A stretch of DNA of 64,000 nt from Filibacter tadaridae (GTDB lineage Bacteria > Bacillota > Bacilli > Bacillales_A > Planococcaceae), in NCBI RefSeq assembly GCF_900609045.1, contig NZ_UXAV01000037.1, forward strand, positions 1 to 64,000. Reading direction: 5' to 3'. This document shows positions 8,827-17,056 of this stretch, in pieces (the first letter of the stretch is position 1; each line of letters begins with the position of its first letter). The translations under genes were made by a program, and so were the position numbers. The notes under the pieces are model-generated. The model worked only from the letters and a program-made list of their open reading frames with translations, was not told where the DNA came from and did no database searches.

Positions 8827-9801
8827 TTAACCAATATGTGTTTTATTACGATGTTGTTCAATAGCTTCCATGCGAGCGTCGTACTCTTCCACTGTCATGT
8901 CATGTTCGATGAAGTAACGGTTGCGTGGATGTGTCCGGCATTCATCGGAACAACTGCGCATATATAAATGCTCATTTTCTTCTGAAGAAATGATTTTTGC
9001 GTTACATACTGGATTTGCACAGTTTACATAGCGCTCACATGCAGTGCCGTCAAAGTGATCACGTCCAACGACTACATGCTCCACTTGATTGACAGGAACT
9101 GTAATACGTTCGTCAAATACATAACACTGTCCATCCCAAAGCTGGCCTTTAGCGACTTCATCTTTGCCGTATGTGACAATCCCGCCGTGCAACTGACCGA
9201 CATCTTCGAAACCTTCACGGACAAGCCATCCTGAAAATTTCTCACAACGAATTCCGCCCGTACAATACGTTAGGATTTTCTTGCCCTCGAATTGCTCTTT
9301 GTTGTCACGGATCCATTCGGGCAGATCCCGGAAGTTTTCAATATCGGGACGAACTGCACCACGGAAATGTCCGATATCAAATTCATAATCGTTACGTGCG
9401 TCAATTACAACCGTATCTTCTTCTTGCATCTTTTTGAAAAACTCTTCAGGACTCAAATAGTTACCTGTAAGTTCATTCGGGTTGATGTCGTCTTCAAGAC
9501 TTAAGTTGACGATTTCTTTTTTTGCCCGTACATGCATTTTTTTAAACGCATGTCCTTCCGCTTCGTCGATTTTAAAAACAACATCGGCAAAACGTTCATC
9601 GCTTCTTAATAACTCCACATACGCATCGGTCTGTTCGACAGTTCCCGAACATGTACCATTGATGCCTTCAGTACTGATTAAAATACGACCTTTCAGACCG
9701 ATTTCTTTACAACCCGCCAAATGTTCAGCCGCAAACGTTTCAGGATCTTCCACTGGTACGTATTTGTAATAGAGAAGAACTCTATACGTGTTTTTTTCCA
9801 T
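8827..9801 (-). CDS. trhO: tRNA uridine(34) hydroxylase TrhO (rhodanese-like)
   Basis: This 324-residue protein is full length for TrhO (UPF0176), which uses oxygen to make 5-hydroxyuridine at the wobble position of certain tRNAs. It has an acylphosphatase-like N-terminal part ([17 protein letters not shown]), a rhodanese domain with the active-site cysteine in [14 protein letters not shown] near residue 180, and a C-terminal Cys-rich zinc-like region (CANPVCN, CSDECR). The open frame extends to a TTG at 9810, but ATG at 9801 has AAGGTGG 9 bases upstream and is the better start. It is monocistronic with a strong terminator. Confidence 0.92.
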   Translation of the reverse strand: MEKNTYRVLLYYKYVPVEDPETFAAEHLAGCKEIGLKGRILISTEGINGTCSGTVEQTDAYVELLRSDERFADVVFKIDEAEGHAFKKMHVRAKKEIVNLSLEDDINPNELTGNYLSPEEFFKKMQEEDTVVIDARNDYEFDIGHFRGAVRPDIENFRDLPEWIRDNKEQFEGKKILTYCTGGIRCEKFSGWLVREGFEDVGQLHGGIVTYGKDEVAKGQLWDGQCYVFDERITVPVNQVEHVVVGRDHFDGTACERYVNCANPVCNAKIISSEENEHLYMRSCSDECRTHPRNRYFIEHDMTVEEYDARMEAIEQHRNKTHIG

Positions 9802-10267
9802 ACTTTCCAACCACCTTGTCTTTTATAATTGCATGTTATAGTCAACAACCGGATCGGATCATTCACAATTAAATGTAAACATACAAAAGCAAACCCCGCA
9901 TTTGCAAGATCCGGGACGCAAATAGTATATCACATTCATCAATTTTGAAAAAGGGCTTTTCGTTCAAATTAGGACTTCCCCTTACGCCGGCAGGATGCAG
10001 GTGTGCAGCCTTCCGTTTATGAAATTGTAGCAGTACCCGGCATCGGATTCTGCTATACAGTTTGTTCTACAGGTAGTCTCCCCTATTACAAATTAGTAAT
10101 TGAAAAGAATATTTTCCGAAACTTGTAATAGGCTGTTGGTTATGAAATTCATTTCTTGTATACTTGTACTATTATGATTGGTTTTTCGACATTTTATACT
10201 CATTCTTCGAAACTATTTGTAGAATGAGCCCGTCTAATCTTTTATAACAAGTAAAGGAGACCTCCCT
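9802..10267. other. 466-base intergenic region, trhO / pdaC divergent promoters
   Basis: There is no convincing gene here. On the minus strand, upstream of trhO, a GC-rich stem (about 9891-9920, CCCG with CGGG followed by TTTT on the minus strand) could be a leader hairpin. On the plus strand the pdaC promoter lies at 10136-10164. The stretch 9990-10080 contains GC-rich, repeat-like sequence that I could not match firmly to the other repeats in the window. Confidence 0.5.
10136..10164 (+). promoter_or_regulatory. Sigma-A-type promoter of pdaC-like gene
   Basis: TTGGTT (10136-10141) and TATACT (10159-10164) are 17 bases apart, about 100 bases before the deacetylase start. Confidence 0.65.
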
Positions 10268-11779
10268 ATGAAAAGATCGTCTTGGAAACACCGCTCAACC
10301 TGGATAGATATCACTTTTTCAATTGCACTTGTCGCACTTACCATTGCTGCCATCTATCTTGTCACTTTATCCACAAAGGAAGATTCAGCTTCTGCAACTG
10401 AAAACAAAAAAAGTGCTGCAGAACCAACACCTATTATCGTTAAAACAATAAACTCCAATTACCCAGGCATCAAAATCATCACAGAGACATCAAATGATCC
10501 ATTCTCTCCTTTTGCCATTCAATATCCACAAAGTTTACATAGCTCATTTAACAAAGAAGTTTCCGCTTACATAACGAAAGCGAAGCGGGAGTACATAGCT
10601 GCAATGAAAAAAACTAAAGAACAAGGTAGAAAGCTTACCGGTGAATTGAATATTTCGTTTGAAACGCTTTTACATCCTTCAGGAAATTATTCTTTTGTCG
10701 TTGTCACAAACACTTTAACAGGGAGGGCGAATGGCAAGACTGCAATTCTGTCTTTCCATCTCAATCCTGAAACTGGAAAAAGCATTACACTTGCAGATGT
10801 TTTAGGACATGATCTGCTACACCTTGAAAAACTATCCGAATTAGTACGCAATGCAATCGTTGATGATCCAGGTTTAAAAGAGAAATTAGTACCCAAGAAC
10901 GTCCAAAACCATACAAAGCCACTATGGAAAAACTTCAGTAACTTTACGATTACCGATGAATCACTCATCTTTTATTTCAAAGAGAATGGAATTGCGGCAA
11001 AATCAGCGGGACCGCCAATCATCGCGATTCCGATTGACAAAGTAAGTGATTTGCTTGCGGATGAATTTAAAGTAAAAGTAGAATCGGTTCCAGAAAAAAC
11101 GGTGACTGAAAAAACGGTGACTGAAAAACAAGATGTTAAGGAAGAAATCACTACGCCTCCTGCAAAAACTGAACCACCTGTCGAAAAAACGGACGATAGT
11201 ACTGATACAGTAGTTCCTCCAGAAACGCATGTAAAAAAAATTGCGCTCACATTCGACGACGGACCCGACCCAAAAGTGACGATGCAAATTCTAGCAACAC
11301 TGAATAAGTATAATGCCAAAGCAACATTTTTCATGCTTGGAAGTCGGGTGGAATACTACCCTGAAATAGCGAAAAAAGTTCAAGAAGCCGGTCATGAATT
11401 GGGGAATCACACATGGAACCATCCCGATTTAACAAAAGTCGGGTTGGAAAAAGTGCGTAGTGAAATTACGAGCACTTCTACCATTATCGAAAAAGTGACT
11501 GGTCAAAAAGTATCTGTGTTTAGACCACCCTACGGTGCCGTGAATAAGTCCGTGCGTGCTCAAACGGACTTGCCCGTCACGTTATGGGATGTCGATACGT
11601 TGGATTGGAAACACCGTGATTCTGTTAAACTACTAGCTAATATAAAAAGCGCAAAAAAAGACGGCAGTATCGTCTTAATGCATGATATTCATCAGTCAAC
11701 TGCTGACGGACTCGATTCAGTGCTTGCTTATTTACAAAGCGAGGGATATGAATTCGTAACTGTTACAGAATTGAAATAA
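10268..11779 (+). CDS. pdaC: PdaC-like membrane-anchored polysaccharide deacetylase
   Basis: This 503-residue protein has one N-terminal membrane segment (residues 14-35), a DUF4163/DUF3298-like region (about 60-265), a Thr/Lys/Pro-rich linker and a C-terminal NodB deacetylase domain (about 320-495). NodB motifs are complete: LTFDDGPDP near residue 328 (metal Asp), GNHTWNHP near 378 (metal His pair), FRPPYG near 418, WDVDTLDW and VLMHDIH. B. subtilis PdaC has this architecture and deacetylates N-acetylmuramic acid in peptidoglycan, giving lysozyme resistance. The linker carries a 15-bp tandem duplication (11093-11122) encoding repeated EKTVT. The ATG has AAAGGAGACC upstream. The gene is monocistronic. 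The exact glycan substrate is inferred from architecture only. Confidence 0.85.
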   Translation: MKRSSWKHRSTWIDITFSIALVALTIAAIYLVTLSTKEDSASATENKKSAAEPTPIIVKTINSNYPGIKIITETSNDPFSPFAIQYPQSLHSSFNKEVSAYITKAKREYIAAMKKTKEQGRKLTGELNISFETLLHPSGNYSFVVVTNTLTGRANGKTAILSFHLNPETGKSITLADVLGHDLLHLEKLSELVRNAIVDDPGLKEKLVPKNVQNHTKPLWKNFSNFTITDESLIFYFKENGIAAKSAGPPIIAIPIDKVSDLLADEFKVKVESVPEKTVTEKTVTEKQDVKEEITTPPAKTEPPVEKTDDSTDTVVPPETHVKKIALTFDDGPDPKVTMQILATLNKYNAKATFFMLGSRVEYYPEIAKKVQEAGHELGNHTWNHPDLTKVGLEKVRSEITSTSTIIEKVTGQKVSVFRPPYGAVNKSVRAQTDLPVTLWDVDTLDWKHRDSVKLLANIKSAKKDGSIVLMHDIHQSTADGLDSVLAYLQSEGYEFVTVTELK

Positions 11780-11782
11780 GCA

Positions 11783-11826
11783 AAATCCCTGAGACCATAT
11801 CGTACTGTTCTCGGGGATTTTTGTTA
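11783..11826 (+). terminator. Terminator after pdaC-like gene
   Basis: An AAATCCC(T)GAGA arm pairs with TCTCGGGGATTT followed by a T run, just past the stop. Confidence 0.8.
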
Positions 11827-11847
11827 TACACATTATAGAACAGGTCT

Positions 11848-11866
11848 GTTATACTTTAAATATAAC
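11848..11866 (+). promoter_or_regulatory. Palindromic candidate operator of the YtrA-type GntR gene
   Basis: GTTATACTTTAAATATAAC is a 19-base near-perfect palindrome (GTTATA/TATAAC arms, TTT/AAA centre) containing a TATACT -10-like hexamer, about 25 bases before the regulator start. YtrA-type regulators usually repress their own operon through such sites. The palindrome is seen; binding is inferred. Confidence 0.5.
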
Positions 11867-11888
11867 AAGTGAAGGAGGTTGCCCTGCA

Positions 11889-12272
11889 TTGTTTATCAAA
11901 ATTGAGCCGGGTCTGGATTTACCGATTTACAGCCAACTTGTTAATCAGCTAGTGGATGCAGTTGCACGAAAAAAGTTGACTGGAGGCGATACCCTACCTT
12001 CTGTCCGATCACTTGCGGCAGACCTCGGTATGAATATGCATACAGTCAATAAGGCTTACCACGAGCTCGAGAAGAAAGGTATCATCCGTATTGTCCCTAA
12101 GTCGGGAGCCATTATTAACGATCTTACGCAACTGGAAATAAGTGAAATCCAACTCGAAAGAATCTCGCTCGAAATTCGTCCACTACTAACTGAGGCCATC
12201 GTTCTCGGTATGGAGCCTGCGGATATCATCAATTTAACATCAGCCATTATTTCTGATATCAAAGGAGGTTAA
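11889..12272 (+). CDS. GntR-family (YtrA subfamily) transcriptional regulator
   Basis: This 127-residue regulator has an N-terminal winged helix with the GntR signature LPSVRSLAADLGMNMHTVNKAYHELEKKG (residues about 36-64) and only a short C-terminal tail of about 50 residues, the YtrA type, which dimerises without a large ligand domain. Such regulators normally sit first in an operon with membrane or ABC transport genes and repress it; here the partner is the downstream DUF1648 membrane protein. The start is a TTG with AAGGAGGT 9 bases upstream; no in-frame ATG lies near. The stop is 3 bases from the next ATG, so the two are co-transcribed. The ligand or inducing signal is unknown. Confidence 0.9.
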   Translation: MFIKIEPGLDLPIYSQLVNQLVDAVARKKLTGGDTLPSVRSLAADLGMNMHTVNKAYHELEKKGIIRIVPKSGAIINDLTQLEISEIQLERISLEIRPLLTEAIVLGMEPADIINLTSAIISDIKGG

Positions 12273-12275
12273 AAA

Positions 12276-13382
12276 ATGCCACTTACTATTTTTCTCATTA
12301 TCATCGGTTTCATTACCGTTTTGCAATCTGCTACTCCGTTTCTATTGAAGCGGACAATTGCGTTCGGCGTCACTATTCCAGAGGGTCATACAGACAATCG
12401 GACAATCGCCTCCTATAAAAAAACGTATACAATGACCGTCCTAGTAACCGGGATCTTTTCTCTTGCAGGCTATTATGTATGGGCAACAACTGATTCCCTC
12501 GCAGAAGAACAAGTCGTTTTGACCGGGCTTGTAATCCAGTTCGGCATTCTTTTTCTCAGCATGGGTCTGTATCTTTTATTCCACGCCAAAACGACTCGAT
12601 TAAAGCAATCACAAAACTGGGGCTCAGACTTAAAACAAGTCCGAATTGCTGATTTGGCAATACGATCAAAAGATGAAATGCTTCCTTCGTCTATATATGC
12701 GCTACCGATGATTATCACGGTCGGCCTTATCGCATATACAGCAACACAATATTCATCTATACCGGACCTTATCCCTACACATTGGGGTCCCTCTGGTAAA
12801 CCCGATGCATTTAGTCAAAAGACGCCTTTTTCAGTCATCGCACTCTTGCTTATCCTGCTTGTTATGCAAGGGATGATGCTTGTTATTAATGTGTTCACGA
12901 AGCGGTCAGGTATTAAGCTGAATGCAGCAAAAAGCAAAACCTCTAAAGTACAACAGCTGTCTTTCAGAAAATACACGAGTTGGTTTTTATTTATCACAAG
13001 TGTTCTTGTCACTGTTCTTTTCGGATTTCTTCAACTGACAACAATCCATGAAGGACTCGGAAATACAGCACTTATGCTTGCCATGCCCCTCGGTTTCCTA
13101 TTGCTTATCTTACTTGGAACCGCAGTTTATGCCTTCAAAGTTGGTCAAAGTGGTTCACGGATTGATGTTTCCTTTGATGATACCTCTACTGCCGGAATTA
13201 CGGACGTAGATGACGATAAATACTGGAAAGCAGGTGTCTTCTATGTGAACAAAAATGACCCTTCCATCTTTGTTGAAAAAAGATTCGGTGTGGGTTGGAC
13301 AATCAATTTCGCAAAACCTGCCGGCTATTTCATCCTATTCGTTCCTGTGGTAATCATTTTGCTTATCGCGTTCTTACTATGA
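12276..13382 (+). CDS. DUF1648 / DUF5808 membrane protein
   Basis: This 368-residue membrane protein has about eight hydrophobic segments. The middle carries a DUF1648 block (IPTHWGPSGKPDAFSQKTPF, near residue 168), a feature shared with SdpI-type immunity and sensor proteins. The C-terminus ends in a soluble DUF5808-like motif (YWKAGVFYVNKNDPSIFVEKRFG, near residue 315) and a last membrane segment. The ATG has AAAGGAGG just upstream, inside the 3' end of the GntR gene. The pairing with a YtrA-type repressor suggests an inducible envelope-stress or antimicrobial-response role, which is inference; the substrate is not known. Confidence 0.8.
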   Translation: MPLTIFLIIIGFITVLQSATPFLLKRTIAFGVTIPEGHTDNRTIASYKKTYTMTVLVTGIFSLAGYYVWATTDSLAEEQVVLTGLVIQFGILFLSMGLYLLFHAKTTRLKQSQNWGSDLKQVRIADLAIRSKDEMLPSSIYALPMIITVGLIAYTATQYSSIPDLIPTHWGPSGKPDAFSQKTPFSVIALLLILLVMQGMMLVINVFTKRSGIKLNAAKSKTSKVQQLSFRKYTSWFLFITSVLVTVLFGFLQLTTIHEGLGNTALMLAMPLGFLLLILLGTAVYAFKVGQSGSRIDVSFDDTSTAGITDVDDDKYWKAGVFYVNKNDPSIFVEKRFGVGWTINFAKPAGYFILFVPVVIILLIAFLL

Positions 13383-13387
13383 ACCCT

Positions 13388-13422
13388 TTAGAAACGCCCA
13401 TATTTAAATGGGCGTTTCTATC
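13388..13422 (+). terminator. Terminator after the GntR operon
   Basis: AGAAACGCCCA (13390-13400) pairs with TGGGCGTTTCT (13409-13419) immediately after the stop. Confidence 0.85.
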
Positions 13423-13461
13423 TGTTTTTGATTGTCTGTCCCAGTTTTTGATATCACCACA

Positions 13462-13509
13462 AAAATAGCTTGTAGAGAGATGGATATCGTCTCTCTACAA
13501 GCTATTTTA
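13462..13509 (-). terminator. Terminator after cstA-type gene
   Basis: A perfect 18-bp stem (13462-13479 with 13491-13508), A-rich on one side and T-rich on the other, can act in either direction and lies just past the transporter stop. Confidence 0.88.
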
Positions 13510-13531
13510 GTACAAACCTACGTTCTTTCGT

Positions 13532-14971
13532 TTACGGCATTTCATCGACCACAATATCCGGTTCAATCTTATTCACTTTATTATTTTTCGCTTTCACAAA
13601 GAACATCACTGATAAAATGACAGTCAAAATAATTCCAAGTATAAATGAAAGTTTCAAATCCAAGTTAAATCCGATTTTCTGATTTAAGATATAAACAAAT
13701 ACCATATAGGTTATAAATAGCGCGGGTATTAAGGACACAAAGTAGTTTTTCCCTTTAATGAATAGATACATGGTTGCAATCCATAATGCGATCGCCGCGG
13801 TCGCTTGGTTGGCCCAAGAGAAGTATCTCCATAATATGTTAAAATCAATTTGCGTTAGCAAAGCAGATACTGCAAATAACGGCAGTGCAATCATCAAACG
13901 TTTCACTACTTTTTTCTGATCAATTTTCAAATAGTCTGCAATGATTGAACGTGCAGCACGGAACGCCGTATCTCCTGAAGTAATCGGTAATACGATAGCT
14001 CCCAATACCGCAATCGTTCCACCAATCGCACCAAGTAATGTCATCGATACTTCATTGACAACTGATGAAGGTGTACCTGTTTTGATGAATTCACTTAATG
14101 TTTGGCCATCCAGCAGACTCATTGCCGCTGCAGCCCAGATCATCGCAATTACAGCTTCTGTAATCATCATGCCATAAAATACATAACGCCCTTGTGATTC
14201 TTTCTCGACTGTTCGGGAGATAATTGGTGATTGTGTCGCATGAAAACCAGATAGAGCGCCACAAGTAATTGTAAAGAACAGGATTGGGAAAATCGGAACA
14301 TTATCTGGATGCAAGTTCGCAAATGTCAATTCCGGAATCTTGTAATCCGAAAATAGTAGAGCTCCCCCAACGCCGATTGTACCAATTAATAGTACCGCAC
14401 CGAAATAGGGATACAGTCTACCGATAACCTTGTCTATTGGCAGAATGGTAGATAGGAAGTAATAAGCAAAAATAACAGTAATCAATATCCATATTGCTAC
14501 CTTGCCATTCATTAATATCGCTAATAAAGATGCCGGCGTCGTAACAAATACTGTTCCGACTAACAAAAGAAGCAGAAGTGCGAAAATATTTACAATATGC
14601 TTCGAAACGCTCCCTAGGAATTTCCCTGCCAGTTCTGGAATATGAGCGCCTTTATTGCGAATGGAAATCATGCCTGTTAAATAGTCATGCACACCTCCGG
14701 CGAAAATCGCACCAAAAACAATCCATAAAAAAGCGACAGGACCAAATAACGCCCCCATAATCGGACCAAAAATCGGACCTGTACCAGCTATGTTCAATAG
14801 TTGGATTAGCGCGTTTTTCTGTTTGTTCATCGGCACATAGTCTATACCATCTGCATTGACATAGGCGGGCGTTTTCCTCGCATCATTGGGATTAAAAATC
14901 TTTTCAATGAATTTTCCATACACAAAATAGCCAATCACTAAAAGTACAATTGCGCTTATAAATGTAACCAT
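13532..14971 (-). CDS. cstA: CstA-family carbon starvation / peptide-pyruvate transporter
   Basis: This 479-residue polytopic protein belongs to the CstA family. It carries the typical GIDYVPMNKQ, LLNIAGTGPIFGPIMGALFGP, GGVHDYLTGMISIRNKG and FHATQSPIISRT blocks and more than ten hydrophobic segments. Members take up peptides or pyruvate when carbon is short. It is shorter than E. coli CstA (about 700 residues) and lacks the long C-terminal part. The open frame begins at 15043, but the ATG at 14971 has AAAGGGGAG upstream and opens the first membrane helix, so I use that. It is monocistronic. The substrate cannot be read from the sequence. Confidence 0.88.
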   Translation of the reverse strand: MVTFISAIVLLVIGYFVYGKFIEKIFNPNDARKTPAYVNADGIDYVPMNKQKNALIQLLNIAGTGPIFGPIMGALFGPVAFLWIVFGAIFAGGVHDYLTGMISIRNKGAHIPELAGKFLGSVSKHIVNIFALLLLLLVGTVFVTTPASLLAILMNGKVAIWILITVIFAYYFLSTILPIDKVIGRLYPYFGAVLLIGTIGVGGALLFSDYKIPELTFANLHPDNVPIFPILFFTITCGALSGFHATQSPIISRTVEKESQGRYVFYGMMITEAVIAMIWAAAAMSLLDGQTLSEFIKTGTPSSVVNEVSMTLLGAIGGTIAVLGAIVLPITSGDTAFRAARSIIADYLKIDQKKVVKRLMIALPLFAVSALLTQIDFNILWRYFSWANQATAAIALWIATMYLFIKGKNYFVSLIPALFITYMVFVYILNQKIGFNLDLKLSFILGIILTVILSVMFFVKAKNNKVNKIEPDIVVDEMP

Positions 14972-14991
14972 CCGAACTCCCCTTTCAAAAT

Positions 14992-15015
14992 TGTATACCA
15001 CATGAATAGTATACA
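14992..15015 (-). promoter_or_regulatory. Inverted repeat upstream of cstA-type gene
   Basis: TGTATAC (14992-14998) and GTATACA (15009-15015) form a perfect 7-bp inverted repeat in the presumed promoter region, about 20 bases before the start. It also supplies two TATAC -10-like sequences. It may be an operator; no regulator is implied by the neighbours. Confidence 0.4.
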
Positions 15016-15220
15016 TAAAATTTTCTGAAAAGGTAGTCATCAAATGAAATATGGTAGCTTAAAAGAATAGCGTACCAATACCTTTCCCTCTGATTTGGTG
15101 ACATCGCCGGAATTCGCCTTTATAATTTTCCGCATTAGGAACGAGTCCTAACTTTATTGTCCTAGCGTTCAATATACTTGACGGGGCGATTTTTATTTGT
15201 ATTAATCTTCCCAAAAAAAG

Positions 15221-15248
15221 AAAAAAGCTGCACATGGCAACTTTTCTA
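15221..15248 (-). terminator. Terminator after ferredoxin-NADP reductase gene
   Basis: AAAAGCTGC (15223-15231) pairs with GCAACTTTT (15237-15245) with one wobble, followed on the minus strand by a T-rich tract. Confidence 0.78.
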
Positions 15249-15264
15249 CTTTCAAAACTTTTAT

Positions 15265-16248
15265 TCAGCTAAAAACGCTTGTACTATGAAGTGGTTGTAC
15301 TCTTGCTTTAGGATCAATATGTGATTTAGCATGGTTCACTGCAATAGGTGCTTCACCTAATCCAACTGCTATCAATTTCACTTTTCCATCATAATTGGTG
15401 ATATCCCCTGCTGCATAAATGCCTTCGATGTTCGTTTCCATACGCGTATTCACTTTTATGGAGTTACGATCCATTTCAAAGCCCCATTCTTTCAAAGAAC
15501 CAAGGGAAGAGATGTTACCGTAGTTGACGATTAGATGCTCAACAGGTAACCGTTCTTCCGTTCCCTCTTTGTCAGCAAGAATGACACCGCGGACAATACC
15601 GTCATTGCCTTCAATGACTTTAATAGCACGGGAAGTCAGTACATTCACCTTCGACTCCATTAACTGATTAACACTCGTTTCATGGGCTGTGAATCGCTCA
15701 CGGCGATGAACAAGCGTCACAGATGCCGCGATATCTTCAAGCATAAGTGCCCAATCCACTGCAGAGTCTCCACCACCACATACGAGTACATTTTTATCTT
15801 TAAAACTTTCCAAGTCTTTTATGCTGTAATGAAGTGTTTTCCCTTCAAAGCTTATTTCTTCCGGTAAACCGATTTTACGTGGTTGAAATGCGCCAATACC
15901 GGCAGTGATCAAAATCGTACGTGTTAAGTGAACACCTTTGTCCGTTTTCAACACAAAATGATCGCCATCACGCGTTGCCGTAAGAGCTGTTTCGCCCAGA
16001 AGAATCTCGGGTTTTGAGTAATGCGCCTGTGTCACTAGGTTTGCGACAAACTCTTTTGCTAGAATTTTAGGGAATCCCCCAACATCATATATATACTTTT
16101 CCGGGTACAGTTCAATGAGCTGTCCTCCAAGTTGCGGCAAGCTATCAATGATTTTAACCGACATTTCACGCATCCCGGCATAGAAAGAAGCGAAAAGACC
16201 AGTCGGCCCTCCCCCGATTATTGTTATATCTACGATTTCGTTAGTCAT
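15265..16248 (-). CDS. Ferredoxin/flavodoxin-NADP reductase, YumC type
   Basis: This 327-residue flavoprotein is a thioredoxin-reductase-like ferredoxin:NADP reductase, passing electrons between NADPH and ferredoxin or flavodoxin. The FAD-binding GGGPTGLFASFYAG lies near residue 13, the NADPH-binding CGGGDSAVDWAL near residue 158, and the second FAD motif GIYAAGDITNYDGK near residue 285. The active-site CxxC of true thioredoxin reductases is absent, which fits the YumC type. The frame extends to an ATG at 16263, but ATG at 16248 has GGAG 9 bases upstream and matches family N-termini. It stands alone. Confidence 0.9.
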   Translation of the reverse strand: MTNEIVDITIIGGGPTGLFASFYAGMREMSVKIIDSLPQLGGQLIELYPEKYIYDVGGFPKILAKEFVANLVTQAHYSKPEILLGETALTATRDGDHFVLKTDKGVHLTRTILITAGIGAFQPRKIGLPEEISFEGKTLHYSIKDLESFKDKNVLVCGGGDSAVDWALMLEDIAASVTLVHRRERFTAHETSVNQLMESKVNVLTSRAIKVIEGNDGIVRGVILADKEGTEERLPVEHLIVNYGNISSLGSLKEWGFEMDRNSIKVNTRMETNIEGIYAAGDITNYDGKVKLIAVGLGEAPIAVNHAKSHIDPKARVQPLHSTSVFS

Positions 16249-16477
16249 GAGCAAACACTCCATTTACGTTAGTCTGTTTTGTATGAATGGACATCATACA
16301 CGTCCTTATATACTCTACACATTATCTTACAGAATGTAAAAAAATACACGTATTCTGATTGATTTCTAAAGGCGCTTGGTCTGAGTTGACTTTAGATTCC
16401 TGTGCCCTACATACCTTTTTCCCTCAAACTAACAAAGAGGAAATTAACCGATTCGATTTTTGATAGGAAAGTGAAAG

Positions 16478-16512
16478 AAAGCCCACTGACATCGGACTGT
16501 CAGTGGGCATTT
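16478..16512 (-). terminator. Terminator after DUF6509 gene
   Basis: GCCCACTGAC (16481-16490) pairs perfectly with GTCAGTGGGC (16499-16508), with a T-containing tail on the minus strand. Confidence 0.85.
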
Positions 16513-16521
16513 CTACATTGA

Positions 16522-16809
16522 TTAATCTTCTAGATGTGTTTTACAAAATTCGAGAACAACCGCTTCTTCCTCGTTTTCAAGTTCGAAATCAAGTGCTTTT
16601 TCAGTTGCACGTTCGAAAAAGTGGTAGGATGCAATTCGTTCCACATTATCATCTACCTTGAAAAGTACACGAAGTCCAGTTCCTCCATCGGCATATAGTT
16701 CATCATCTTCGTCTAAATTAATATACAGACGGAATTCATAGCGTTCTCCCGTTAAGATGCCCGTCGGATCAGTCATTTTATTCACAGTATACTCGTTTAT
16801 TTCCATCAT
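16522..16809 (-). CDS. DUF6509-like small acidic protein
   Basis: This 95-residue acidic protein resembles the DUF6509 family of Bacillales, from its TDPTGILTGERYEFRLYIN start and the RVLFKVDD and SYHFFERATEKALDFELENEEE blocks. No function is known for the family. It has no membrane segment or signal peptide. The frame begins at a TTG (16812); the first ATG (16809) has GAGAGG 8 bases upstream. It is monocistronic with its own terminator. Family recognition is from memory of sequence pattern and is moderate. Confidence 0.7.
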   Translation of the reverse strand: MMEINEYTVNKMTDPTGILTGERYEFRLYINLDEDDELYADGGTGLRVLFKVDDNVERIASYHFFERATEKALDFELENEEEAVVLEFCKTHLED

Positions 16810-17056
16810 CAAATCAACCTCTCAATACCAAATTCTTTTCTCTGAGCGATACTCGCTATAGTCCATAGTACAACATCTTACCAAGAAAGGGGAATCATTC
16901 AACCTATTTTCATTTTTCAGTATGAAAAACAGCTAGAAAGGGTGATTGTGTCAGTCTTTTTTAAAAGGGACGGATATTTCTTTTGCAATTTTTCGGAACA
17001 TCGTGAACAATAGAAAAGAACAATCGTTTACTACACCATATTTAGGGGGAACCACG

